Of a DNA stretch of 64,000 nucleotides, positions 11,150 through 22,500 are shown piece after piece; the stretch's first letter is position 1, and every line of letters begins with the position of its first letter. Where the stretch lies: the NCBI GenBank assembly GCA_013368315.1, contig JAACJM010000144.1, positions 1 through 64,000 of the forward strand. Reading direction: 5' to 3'. The translations under genes were made by a program, and so were the position numbers. The notes under the pieces were generated by a model. It had not been told where the DNA came from, made no database searches, and worked only from the letters and a program-made list of their open reading frames with translations. This DNA comes from Tetrapyrgos nigripes (Eukaryota > Basidiomycota > Agaricomycetes > Agaricales > Campanellaceae).

Positions 11150-12400
11150 TTTCATACTCATATATGATAAGCCTCTTAGAGTATATATCATATTGTAGTA
11201 CTTGACCACGTCACATCTGAAATCCTTCCAAATTGATTAAACAGAAAAGCCTCTGGGAGATGTGGGTTCTGCAGTTCCATAGGGTTAATATGGTACTCTA
11301 AGAGGCTTATCATGTATGAGTGTGAAATTTTCAATGTGAGTCAGTATTAGTATGAGGATCTGAGAGGCTTAGATATATGTAACATGTTAGTAAGTATTTG
11401 TATGAACCTCCGAGAGGCTCAGATAGCTGTTCATTCATTGGAAGTATGGAGCTGCAGAACCCACACTCCCAGACGCTTTTCTGTTTAATCAATGTGGAAG
11501 GACTTAAGATACATGGGTAAGTACTACTAATTATCTTGTCGATGCGTCTGTCGAAATTTCGCGCGTGAAATGAGTAGGAGGATCACGGGGAAGGAGGCGA
11601 GACGAGACGATGGCCACAAGGCTCAGCCACAGAGGCATAACAGTAGCCTCGGAGGCATAACGATGGCCACGGAGGCGTTAACGTTGGCCACAGAGGCACA
11701 GCCACGGAGGCACGACGACAAGGACGGCGAGTCTTACGCACGGAGCGTTGATTTGAGTAATAAACGAAATTATAAGTATTACTCACGACGATAATTAGAC
11801 TTTTGTAACGTAGTCTTTAAAATACGACAATATGATACTCTAAGAGGCTTATATGAGCATAAGTAATCTCAGTCGCGTAGAGCCACAGCTTTGAATATTT
11901 GAATCTTCAACCCTATTCTCTTAGATACAACTAGATACATCGTAGATACCACTTTCGACTGAGAAAGAAGAGTGTTAAATTATCAAGTAACGATAGTAGA
12001 TACCCACGTCGCATCTTAAGTGCTTCCAGCTTGATTAAACAGAAAAGCCTCCGGGAAGTGTGGGTTCTGCAGTTCCATACTTCCAATGAATGAGCAGCTA
12101 TCTGAGCCTCGGAAGTTCATACAAATACTTACTCACATGTTACATATATCTAAGCCTCTCAGATGCTCATACTAATATTTACTCACATCGAAAGTTTCAT
12201 ACTCATACATGATGAGCCTCTTAGAGTATCATATTGTAGTACTTACCCATGCATCTTAGGTCCTTCCACATTGCAGTCCCATACTTCCAATGAATGAACA
12301 ACCATCTGAGCCTCTCGGAGGTTCTTTGTAGGTTCTCGCAAATACTTACTCACACAGTACATACATCTAAGCCTCTCAGATTTTGGGACAGGATAGTAAT
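11150..12400. repeat. inverted-repeat cluster with CTCYNAGAGGC motif
   Basis: A segment at about 11,220-11,515 and one at 12,015-12,275 are inverted copies: both contain the block TTGATTAAACAGAAAAGC(C/G), GTGGGTTCTGCAGTTCCATA and TTCCAATGAATGA in opposite order. Within and around them a short motif (ACTCTAAGAGGCTTAT, CTGAGAGGCTTAG, CCGAGAGGCTCAG) recurs in both orientations, usually beside ATACTTACTCAC. The spacer 11,570-11,790 has a separate GAGGCATAACGATGGCCAC-type repeat. No gene supported. Confidence 0.75.
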
Positions 12401-12422
12401 ATAGTATCCTAGAAGGGGCTGG

Positions 12423-13047
12423 TCAAAAGAAGGCCTCGACGATTTCATACTCCACCATTTCAAATCCACTCGCCCAATAGCCCAATACGTCTTCTGCTGT
12501 CCCTGCAATCCTCAATGCGTTGTACTTGTCATACAGACTGAAGTGAGGGAAATAGTCCCGTTTCTAAATTCCCGGACATTTTCATCAGTTACGGAAATGG
12601 CCCGTGTTCTCCGAGTCCAGCCCACTATCAGCACTCGCTGGACTGAAATCCACGCGGGAATACGTCTGTAGAAGAATATTCCTTGCTCAACCGAAAGATT
12701 CCCCCAACTGGTAGGCGACCAAGGAGCCCATTAGATTGCCACCACATTGTTACCTTGTTGCCTTTTTGCCATTAAGACGTTTTGGCCAACATCCGCAGTT
12801 GAGATTTGAGCAAAGGCAACTTGAGGGGAACTTGTGGCATCCCAACGGCTCTGGAGAAGTACACTGTGAGTCCTGCGAGAGCGAAGACAGTCATCTTGGA
12901 GGGAGAGAGATCCATATCAAGGCCTTTGGTGTAAACTGTTTCGGTGTAGCTTGCGTTCGAGACAACAAGAGCCCCCATGGGGGCGAGAGAAGTCTGAGGG
13001 CACGATGAAGTACTTTCTACAAATACGCAGTGCACGGAAGTTACCAA
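12423..13047 (-). pseudogene. possible gene fragment, unknown product
   Basis: Two stretches on the minus strand read like coding exons. The 3' one (about 12,555 to the stop at 12,423) gives a peptide containing YDKYNALRIAGTAED and ending VEYEIVEAFF; it follows a plausible acceptor TTTAG. The 5' one (13,047-12,772) contains ASYTETVYTKGLDMD. Between them no single frame stays open and I could not find a splice chain that joins them convincingly. I do not recognise the family. It may be a real gene with an intron pattern I missed, or a decayed copy. Confidence 0.3.
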
Positions 13048-13059
13048 GTTAATGCCCTC

Positions 13060-14200
13060 TCCGAGGAAAGTCGCACAATCAAGTAGCTGCGCCGTTAGAA
13101 GACTCCTCCCTTATAAACAGTATTACACAGGACTATAAGTATTGCGGCCACAAACACGTTACACTGACGTATCACTGGTTAAGTACTTAATAGACCCAGT
13201 TAGTGAGTACCCTCTTCCGAAATTGGAGGACTCGTTACCCAATGAGTTAACTGCGCCGTTGGAAGACTAAGAAGGTATTGTGGCCACAAAGTTGAACACA
13301 ACATGGGAACCATAAGGCCAAGAGGTAAGCAGGTAGGTAGATCGTTGGGTAAACTAACTAAAGCGCGATAATTCTTGAATCGATTCATGGTTTAAGTATT
13401 TCGGTAGCTTGAATGGTAATAATGAGAAATAGAATAGAATGGTGACATTGCTCGCTCGAGCTAGCAGGTATAGTACATCCACACTCGGGGAGCTGGTACT
13501 TCCTACCTGCTCATAAGTTACATTCAATCTTTACTCCCTTGGATCCCTGGACGCACGGACATAAAACACGAGAATTGATATCGGTTGATACCCAGGTTCT
13601 AGCTCTTTGTATACATACTTACTAATAGCTTATGAGCAGCTCGCCAGTCGCCTCTACAACATTTTTCAAGTCTATCTGACACATCAGGAAACTGTCCAAA
13701 AAGGTTGCGCATGGTTGTAAGCGGTTGTACAACCGATACAACCCCGAAACTTCACAGCCCTACAACATTCCCACAACCTAATATTTTGAGGAACATTATA
13801 GAAGTCCTTTCGACAAAATTTTGTATGTATTCGCTCTAGTTCAACAATATCTTTGTATTTCATTATCCTAACGTACAAATCTACCCTAAAAGTGCCAAGG
13901 AACGAAAGATACAGAGGTGCCAAAAGTCGAGGAGTCCTGTCGGCAACCAAAAAACCCACGGTAACCCCTCAATGAAATCGGGCCATTTCCTGATGCAGAT
14001 AGTTATGAGTTTGCAATTGTTCATTTGTGTAAGTACTGTATACCGGTACGAAGACAAGCTGAAGGTCAGATAAATAGACGAAGATGAGGATGAGGACCAG
14101 GACGGACTCGGCGTGGATTGGACTGGGCGTTGTGGTTTTTGGGTTGTGATTCTTTCTTTCTTCATCTTTTTACGGTCCACCCGCCATCTATGTCTTAAGT
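13060..14200. other. no gene firmly recognised
   Basis: Minus-strand frames at 13,684-13,959 and 13,881-14,180 overlap in different frames and include a Ser-rich run followed by hydrophobic segments; neither start, splice sites nor family could be supported. TACCTGCTCATAAG near 13,510 and CTTATGAGCAGCTC near 13,630 are small inverted words without clear meaning. Confidence 0.35.
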
Positions 14201-14212
14201 AGACGCCAGTTT

Positions 14213-15080
14213 CAACTCAAGGCGCAGAGCCAACGCGAACAAGATGTTCACGTCCCTCGTCTGTTTCTGTTTGCTTTGTACACCCATTTATCTTTACCTC
14301 AATACCTTTTTTCCAATTTTACTCCACGGCCTGCGACTCTGTGAGGCCACCTCTGTTTGTTCTCCGTTCTTTTCCCGTTCTTTCTCGTGGTGTTGAGCAC
14401 TGTGTGATGTGTCATCTGCCGAGGAGGACGTGAACCGTTGCGACAAATTAGACTGGGCGTTGTGCGTTGTGATTTCACCTCGTGTCTAACGGAAAGCACA
14501 GGATTGGCGGGTATCCCGGGAAGACGCGCTGAGAATCATTCTTAGATCAAAAACGACGAACTATTCAATGATTTCCCTCCAAATCTCAGTGAACCGACGC
14601 AATAAACTAAACCTGTTGTTTGATTTTCATTTTCGTACCCTGACAACATTCAAAAAGGCGAAAAATCGCTCTAGGTAACATATCATCGTCCATTCTGCGG
14701 ACTCATAGAGGTTATCCTCTCTTCTCCCCTTCTATCTACTGAGTAGCCGCTACTCTCAACTTCAAAGGCGAAGCTAACACGGACAAGATACTCACGTCCC
14801 TGGTCTGTTTATTTTTCTTCTTCTCGATCTCATTCTGATTCTGTTTGCGTTGTACACCCATCTACCTTTTACCTCAAACCCTTTTTTTTTCTCTTTATAC
14901 TTCATGGCCTGCAACTCTGTGAGGCTATCACTGTTTGTCCTCTGTTTTTTTTGGTCGTGGAGTATAGTGGGAATTGCGGGAGAACTGGATACGGAGAGGT
15001 GGGAACGGGTACAGGAGACGCTGAGCAAACCTGTGCCGACCCTGGCTCCCATCAGGCGGGATACGGCGTGAAAATTTGGA
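14213..15080. repeat. diverged direct duplication (~550 bp apart)
   Basis: 14,213-14,500 and 14,759-15,070 share ordered blocks: CTCAAGGCGCAGAGCCAACG versus TTCAAAGGCGAAGCTAACAC, ACGTCCCT(C/G)GTCTGTTT, TTGTACACCCAT, GGCCTGC(G/A)ACTCTGTGAGGC and the CTGTTTGT(T/C)CTC block. Differences are many, so the duplication is old. Short open frames in either copy are not conserved as proteins. Confidence 0.65.
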
Positions 15081-15460
15081 GATGAATGGGTTAAAAGGCG
15101 CTGAAAATCAGTCAAATTGGTTAGTGATGGCTTGTTTCAGGGAAGAAAAAAGACCTGAATGATTTCCCTCATCTCGTTGAGTACACGCAAGAAACTAATG
15201 GAGAGAACCTCTTTCCCTGTGTCTCGTACAGCGGAGATGAAAATCAGGTTCTTCTTCTTCTCATTCATCTCATTCGAGTTGGTGCTCGTCCTCGTCATAT
15301 TTCTCGCTCTCTCCCTTGTCTCCCCACCCTTGCTCTTGCCCTCATCCTCCTTCACAGCTGTCAGCAAGCTCAAGGTGTATCTTCTACCTTCGCACTGCGC
15401 GTCAACTAGTCCTTGGAAGCGAAAAGAGGGGATGAAAGGTGTACTGATATCAGAGTGGAG

Positions 15461-16431
15461 ACAATTTTGAAGGGGCACTTCCCTTTTAGAAGATAGTTAT
15501 GCGTGTCTTACTCCGCTTTTCAGCGTTTTCTGAGTTCAATCCCTTTTTTACTTCATGTTTTGTACCACTACGGACTGGGTAACGTACTCAGTACTACTTA
15601 GTACTCCAATGTATCGTATATGAACGTGATAATTAGGGACAAGTTGCTTGGACGTTTGGGTTTCTTTTGTTGAACGTCAGCACCAGGATGGTGGTTCGAA
15701 AAGAAGAGGGAAACGTTGCTTGGAGTTGTTGACGCATAACGGTATAGACCAGCTGCGGCGAGGATTTTGCTCACTATGACGTCACCTGAGATGTGACGTC
15801 ATAGTGAGCAAAATCCTCGCCGCAGTCGCTCTACACCCACATGCATCAACAACTTACAAACCTTTTTCGTCTTCCTTTCTGACCACCATCATGTTTTTGA
15901 ACCCTTCCTCTCTGCTTCTCCACCTCCATCAGTCTTCCCGAGATACGCCTTATAGAGTTGGATGAGCTTGTGAGGAAGGAGGATTTGCTATGACGAATCG
16001 TCTGGCAAAAGGGAAGGATGGAAGTTTGAATGATCTTGGGGGGAGGTTGCTGCGAGTAAGGCAGTGGTAGAGGGTATACCTGAGAGGTGAGTGATCCATT
16101 CTTCTCTTCATTGTACCTTACCGATTTACCACTCTTTTCCATCACCTCACTCCTCCGTGTTCCCTCCGAACCCATTGGTAAATTTACCATCTTCGGTTCC
16201 CCTCCTCTCGCCATCTTACCACGTCGTACACGTCACTCTCCGAGTCCACGATGAAGGTAATGAATGGGTCATGTATTTGGGAGTGGTACCGTACACGCCA
16301 ATTGTACATAGTGAATGGGATTGAGGAGAGTGTACACGGACGGTGCAGGGTTTGACGAAGTACTTGGTGTATACTACTTCTCTATTTCACTGCACAAATT
16401 TACATCACTAAATCAACTTGAAATCCCTCGT
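15461..16431 (+). repeat. terminal repeat copy A (~970 bp)
   Basis: Starts at GACAATTTTGAAGGGGCACT and ends near TCAACTTGAAATCCCTC. The same sequence in the same orientation is at 37,668-38,637 (copy D), inverted at 27,088-27,870 (copy B, ~780 bp) and inverted, partial, at 34,888-35,282 (copy C). Copies A and B face each other and enclose three genes, the arrangement of long terminal inverted repeats. Open frames inside the repeat on both strands occur in all copies but show no family similarity that I recognise, so I leave them as repeat. Confidence 0.9.
15753..15825. repeat. perfect 33-bp-arm hairpin with TGACGTCA cores (copy A)
   Basis: Left arm 15,753-15,785 and right arm 15,793-15,825 are exact reverse complements with a 7-nt loop (CTGAGAT). 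Each arm holds the 8-bp palindrome TGACGTCA, the consensus CRE/ATF bZIP site. The same 73-bp structure occurs at 27,696-27,768, 35,108-35,180 and 37,959-38,031. Confidence 0.95.
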
Positions 16432-16514
16432 CACTCTCACCTCCATCATCGACCTGGCCAACACCATCAAAACTCTCATTCCAATCACCCTCTTCCTCAT
16501 CACCGTCACCCTCT

Positions 16515-19189
16515 TCATCTGTGTTCCATACCGGAATGCTTCTCACCATCAGCCTTGGGGCCGCAGTGCTTCCAGGAGGTAAACGAAAATGTTTTTGTTG
16601 TCATGTTAGAGGTTGAGGTAACCCATAGCTTATCCGCAGCGGCGTGCGGAATCCATGCTAACCCTCTGAGCCTTTGAGCCAACTCCGTCCTCATCGCTTC
16701 AACGGTGTCCTCGGGTGTCGCTGCGCAGATTATCTTCCAGTTCCTGTAGTAAATACACTGGGTGTAATTTTGAACCTTCGTGGTGGTAATGTGGGATTTG
16801 GGGGGGAATAAATGGTTGAAGTTGATGTCGAAATTCTTCTTGTTCCTAATTGTATACCAGCAATCAGTAAAGACGTCAGAGAGACACTGGGTCTTATACA
16901 AGTCTTCAGTAACTGCCTGTCGCTGTGCCTTGTCAAGCTTGAGGTAAGAACGCCTGGCGACACCCTGTGGATTTGGAGCTTTCATCACGATATCAATTAG
17001 GAATTGACTATAAAGGTTGTCAAGGCGTGCGTCAATTTCCCCTTCGAGGATGCGATCTTCATCATCCTCTTCGACGTCAGAACCATTGTCAATGGGAGGG
17101 GGAGGGAGGTTATGGCCCATGGAAGCGAGATTGAAACGAGGTTGCTGAGGAACATTGCCGTTGGCAACATAGATGGGAGTCCTTTTCGCCTTGTTTCCAG
17201 GTCGAGATCCTGAAATCTGTTGAGCAGAAATAATCCCGACACTCGTGTATCGTGCGGAGATCTCAGATTCCGAAGCGCCAAAAAGCCACTCAAAAGCATT
17301 CAAGCTGAGAGATGGGCCTTGTGAGATCATACGCGGAACGGGAGCGTCAGCAACACGGATAGGCCGCAAAAAAACCAGTCCATAGGGGCAGTAGGGAACA
17401 GCATAACCTGCGTCATCTGGTCCATCATTGCCGTCATCACTCCAGGGACTGGCTTCACGGCGGGGAGCATACAGGGCGAACGAACGGTTCACTTCATCAA
17501 AAGCAGCGACCGGTAACGAAGCTCGCATGAGGGATCTAGAAGCTGAACGATCGTCCGGCCTTTCATGAAGACCGTTGATCATCCAGACGCATGCCGCAGT
17601 CAAAAGAAGCGCGTCAGGCTTTACACGTTGTCCTGTCGCATCAAGCTGCTGCTTGCGCAAGATATTGCCTAAGGCTAGCGTTCTGTGCGACCTCAGACCC
17701 CTAAGGTGGTGTAGTGAGCATTTTGAAATGGTGGCAGTGGAGAGAGAGTTAGCTTACCACCATTCTCCCTTCGTGAATGCAAACAAGGAAGTGTTGAAAA
17801 GATTTGGTTCCAGCCCCTCAAACACGCGGGTGGCAAACTCTATAGGTACTCGAACCTCAATACGGGCATTAGAAGCGTTCTTCACAGTAGCCTCTCGATA
17901 CGTCTCTATTAGATCCTGGAGATATTGAGGGGGTTGGAGAGTGCCCATGGCCTCCTTGATAGCAAGGTACTGCGCATTATGATAACCTTGACGATTGTGG
18001 GTCAAGGCCTGGTCGGTGGAGTAGAGCTGGAGGTACACGGCTTCAAAACGACCCTTACCTCTAGTACCGGGTTCTATCCGACATCCTGCCACCGCGATAA
18101 GATGGTTGACGATGTCCTTCTGGTATTTGGAGCTCCCGAGAGTCGTGATCCGATTAGCGTCCTCTGTACCAATCTGAAGAACCTGTTGAACCACTAGAGC
18201 ATGCGAGGAAGCCTTCCACTGGAGGCATTCATCGTCGCGACTGGACAACTCTACCCCAACGTCGATATACCACTCCCCATTTTCAGGATCTCCATTCAAA
18301 ACCTTGAGAGGAATTTGAGCCTCCTCGAGGAACTCATCTAGCGTAATGCGGGCGGCCATAGGTGAGAAAGCATGTTGTGAGGACGACTTGGTCCCTCGGA
18401 TTGTATGAATAAAGACAAAGTCCTTGGCCCATTCGATTTGATTGTTGTCAAGATTATTGCGAATCGCAGTACCTAACTGGGGTAGACAATATTCGGGAAG
18501 AAGCTTGGTGCCATATGAGCTCGCTCCTTTCTTCTTCGACGCCCGGAAGAGTGCGGAATTGAAGGAAGGATTCCACTCAGCAACAACTTGAGGAACAACC
18601 TCGGCAACGGCGGGACGAAGACCAAAGTTGTAGAAAGCAGCGTACTGGGCTTCGGTGAGTCGATTAGAGTCGTTGGTATGGACTAGGCCGGGAAAGAAAA
18701 TGTGTATCTGGTGGCGTTGACCCCAGAACCCGAACTCAAAGTTGGGGATCTTGTGATAAGGAATGTACTTTGTCTTATGGATGGTCAGTAAGTCTTTTTG
18801 AGATCAGTTATACAGATTAAAGTACGTACCTCCCCTGATTCCAACACCACCGGATGCACAATATGAACAGAATCTGAGTAAACGAAGGACGGATTGGGAA
18901 CTGGGAAGACGCTGAGAGATGTCTCGATGCAGATGTCAAAGCAAATGCCGATCAAGGAGTCGTAGTCCCTAGCAATGTTGAGCCGTGCGTGTTCGTCGAG
19001 GATGTTGTCAGTGATGTCCACCAATGCCTGATGATGATCTTCTGCGTCATCGATGAGTTGTCCACTAATGAGGAACTCGTTAAAGGTATCGAGGAGTTTG
19101 GCACCTATCAGCTGCTTAGCTTTCCGAATGTACGCGAAGAGGGTGTAGGAGACGACAGGAAGAGTGTTGTAAACGGATCGACCAGACAT
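16515..19189 (-). CDS. 851-aa protein of unknown function (three exons)
   Basis: Exons 19,189-18,830, 18,767-17,758 and 17,700-16,515 join in frame (360 + 1010 + 1186 = 2556 nt) through introns GTACGT...AAAG and GTAAGC...TTAG of 62 and 57 bp. The start is the first ATG (MSGRSVYNTLPVVSY). Visible features: an aromatic segment YIPYHKIPNFEFGFWGQRHQ at about residues 121-140, then WYIDVGVELSSRDDECLQW near 300, GCRIEPGTRGKGRF near 370, an acidic stretch DNGSDVEEDDEDR near 655, and a Trp-rich C-terminal third. No signal peptide or membrane span is evident. I recall similar proteins as uncharacterised in mushroom-forming fungi, without a named domain. It lies inside the terminal inverted repeats, head to the SNF2 gene's 3' end (320 bp gap), on the same strand. 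Function unknown. Confidence 0.85.
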
Positions 19190-19509
19190 GTCGGCAGAAT
19201 CGACGGTGAAAGATGACGAGGGAGGATCAAAATCAGGGAGGGTCAGGATCAGGATTAGGGTTATTTGCAGGACATTTTATATCCCACTTGTATCTATCTA
19301 TCCATCTATGTATGAAAATCTATCTTCCGAACCCCAGTCGACTAAGCGACATCAGAAACCAATCTAGAAGGTTAACTGTAGATCTATCTGCTCTTTCAGA
19401 TCTAGAAAGACAAGTCCACATTAAACCGGTAACTTGTACTAAACACGCGCTAAAATCGCGCTAAATACATGGAGAGATTAATGTATACATATTGGCGTCC
19501 TTATCCAGA
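19190..19509. other. intergenic, 5' of the 851-aa gene and 3' of SNF2
   Basis: A 320-bp gap between two genes on the minus strand. It holds a GGATCAGGATTAGGGTTA word, a TATCTATCTATCCATCTATG microsatellite and a GGTCAGGATCAGGAT repeat. It must contain the promoter of the 851-aa gene and the polyadenylation site of the SNF2 gene; I cannot place either exactly. Confidence 0.5.
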
Positions 19510-22500
19510 TTATACTCCTCTCGGCCGCCCCCTTCCTCTACCTCCACGGTTGGATCCAGATCCGGATTCTCTAGATCCACCACGTCCCGGTTTACCTTGA
19601 TTTGGTTCGCTTTTCCATAGAGACACGGCTGTGTTACTGAGGGGTGACAACTCTGTAGGTCGACGATGAATAGGAGGTTCACTCCTTGAGGGGACTTCGT
19701 AGAGATGTTGGGTTCGTCCAGCAGCAACGACTATGGTAGCTGGATGCTGTCGAGACATTCGAGACATCGGCGGATTATCGGTCATCGGCGGTGAGTTGTG
19801 TCTAGTATGGGCAACTGGTCGAAGAGGTGCTTTCGCTGACATTTGAGGCACTGTCGATAGACTTGAATAGGAACGACCACGAGATGAATCCGCGGTCTTC
19901 AGACTGGAGCTGGACATCTGGGCCACTTCTGCAAGATTGAAATGAGGTACTTTGCTACGGTTTGAAGTTGAAGGAGTTGTAGGATTCCAGAAATCCTCTT
20001 CATCGTCACTGCCTCGAATAGGAGAAGCGTTTTGTGCGTAGATGGCGCTATCATCGGAATCGATGGAAGAGGGACGTGAGAAACTCTTTCTCCTGATAGG
20101 AGCAGTGCTTTCTGGAATATCGTATACTGGCCCGTTGTGATCAGAATGGACATCAGGAAGAAAGCAGTGAGATCATTTACCAGGACTATTCCTTCCCGGA
20201 GATACGTGTTCCGGCGAGCATGACACGTCGCTGCCTGTATGACACGTTAGCATCAAATGAGTGAACAGCAGAACAAGCACTACCTTGGGTGTCCACACCC
20301 TTCATCTCGTGATCTTGTTGATCTTGCTGCTCGTCGTCTGAAGAAAATAATGACATTTTAGAACTCAAGAAGATACTATTTAAATAGAGGGGACATACCT
20401 TTGTCGCTGATGCCCATTGAATTGTCTTCCGGACCAGTCATCCTCATATCATCAGTGGTATATGGACCATCTGGCTCCCCCTCAGAATGAGTTGAATACG
20501 ATGACTGCCCAGGGTTAGTAGGTCCTTCCAGCTCTGAATCAGAGACATGAGGTTTTCGATGCTTTACAATGGAGGTCTCATTGGCATCTAGGTAATCGAA
20601 TAATGCTGGGGTCAGTTCTCAAATTGCGGAAAGAGAGAAACAATAAAGTACCATGAAGTCGACCAGCGCTCTTCGAGGCAAGGGCCTTCTTCTTCTTCTT
20701 CGGAGTGGGCTTCTTCTTTGGAAGTATCTTGCTCTCTGGGTTTTCATCTTCTGAGGCTACAATGTAAATAAGGTGAGTACATGAATACCAAATACCAGAT
20801 AAGGCTTACATTGGAAAGTCGATGCAGGTATCCCAGACCTGGGCTTCTTCCCGGCAGACTTGCCACTTTCGGCGTCCTCGTCGTCTGTACACAAGGTGAG
20901 GATGTACATGCCAAATAGAGATAACGCTCACCTTCAGTCGGTGTAGATTTCCTGGGCTTAGAGCGCTTTTTAGGCGGAGGCATGTCACTCTGCATATCAT
21001 CATCCGATACTATGTTTGAAATATTGGTAATTGAAACCGCGAAGAAAATAACAAATGATACTCACCTTCAGTCAGTAAGGATTTCCTAGCCTTGGAGGAC
21101 TTCTTCAAAGGAGGGTTCTCATCTTCGTCGCCTGTATATGGGTGAGTATGTACTTCACAAATAAGAGATAAAGCTCACCTTGAGTTTGGGCAGATTTCCT
21201 GGGCTTGGAGCGCTTTTTAAGTGGAAGATTCTCACTCTGTGTACCATCATCTGATGCTATTTTGAAAGATGAGTAATTTAAACGACACTTACAAAGGGAG
21301 ACACTCACTTTGTACAATCGAGGCAGATGGCATTATCTCAGACTGTCTGCCCCTCTTTTTCCTAGAGGGTTTATTCTCCTCTTCACTCTCATCAGCATCT
21401 TCCAAGTCCATCGAGCTGCTCCCTTCAAGAAGGGCCATGAGATCTAAGAATGATGGCAATAAGTCAAAGAGAAAATTAGGGCATCAGCGTCACGTACTGT
21501 CAGGCAGCTTGCTCGCTAGGAAAGCGTCTTGCACTTCTTCTTTTCCTTGAGCAAGTTTATGGATAAGAATATCTGCGGAGCCACTGGCCAGGAGATGAAT
21601 TGTTGTGACGACGCGTTTCTGGGGTTGGCGATGAGCGCGGGCACGGATCTGGCGTATGTCTTGAGCGCTCCAAGGTTGGTCCTGGGAGTTGCACGACGTG
21701 AGCAGTCTGAATAAACATAATCAAGCTAGATCACTTACAAAAAATAAGACCAAGTCTGCAATAGAGAGATTGAGACCGGCACCACCGACACGAGAGAAGA
21801 TCAGAACTCGAGGGCTGTTCGGTTGATGAAACAGCATCACAACACGGGATCGTTTGTCATAGCCCATGGATCCATCCATTCTGAGACTCTCCGAGCCGTA
21901 AAGGCGCAAAATCTAGACAAAGTCAGCTCAAGCATGCGAAGAAAGTTGGATGCAGGACTTACATTCTGGAGAAGAGGTGTCATGGAAGGAAACTCGGAAT
22001 ATATAAGAATTCGACGAGTTTGCTTAGGCTCTTCACCGGGAGCGAGAGGAGGAAGCTCGGGGAACACCGGCTTTCCGTCGACAAATGTCGCATGCTCAAC
22101 GTCATCACGTTGAAGGTAATACTGAACAAGCTTTGCCGTGACCGTCATTTTTGTAGAGTGGACGGGAAGCCAATCCTCAAGTGATTTGAAGACGGGAAGG
22201 GGAGACCGAGGATTATCTCTCGCAAATGTGATCGCAGAACGATATTCCAGATAGAATGACTAATGAGAGAACCACTTAGTGATGTTGCCAGCCTCAAAAA
22301 TTGAAATACAGCTTACCCTCGTTCTGATTCCGGCCTCGTTGGCAACAACAATCCTATATTCAACATAGACTCAGAACCAGGGCACACCTAAGATGAGGAA
22401 GAAATAAACACACGGTCCCTCAGCCTTTTCAGCTATCCTATTGATTATCTTCTTCTCCCGTTCGTTCAACTCGAGGTAAGCATAGATGGTGTAAAGGGGT

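Noticed and set aside
15846..16214. 122-aa frame MARGGEPKMVNLPMG in all full copies of the terminal repeat
   Set aside because: Conserved only because the whole repeat is; an equally long frame lies on the other strand, and no domain is recognisable.
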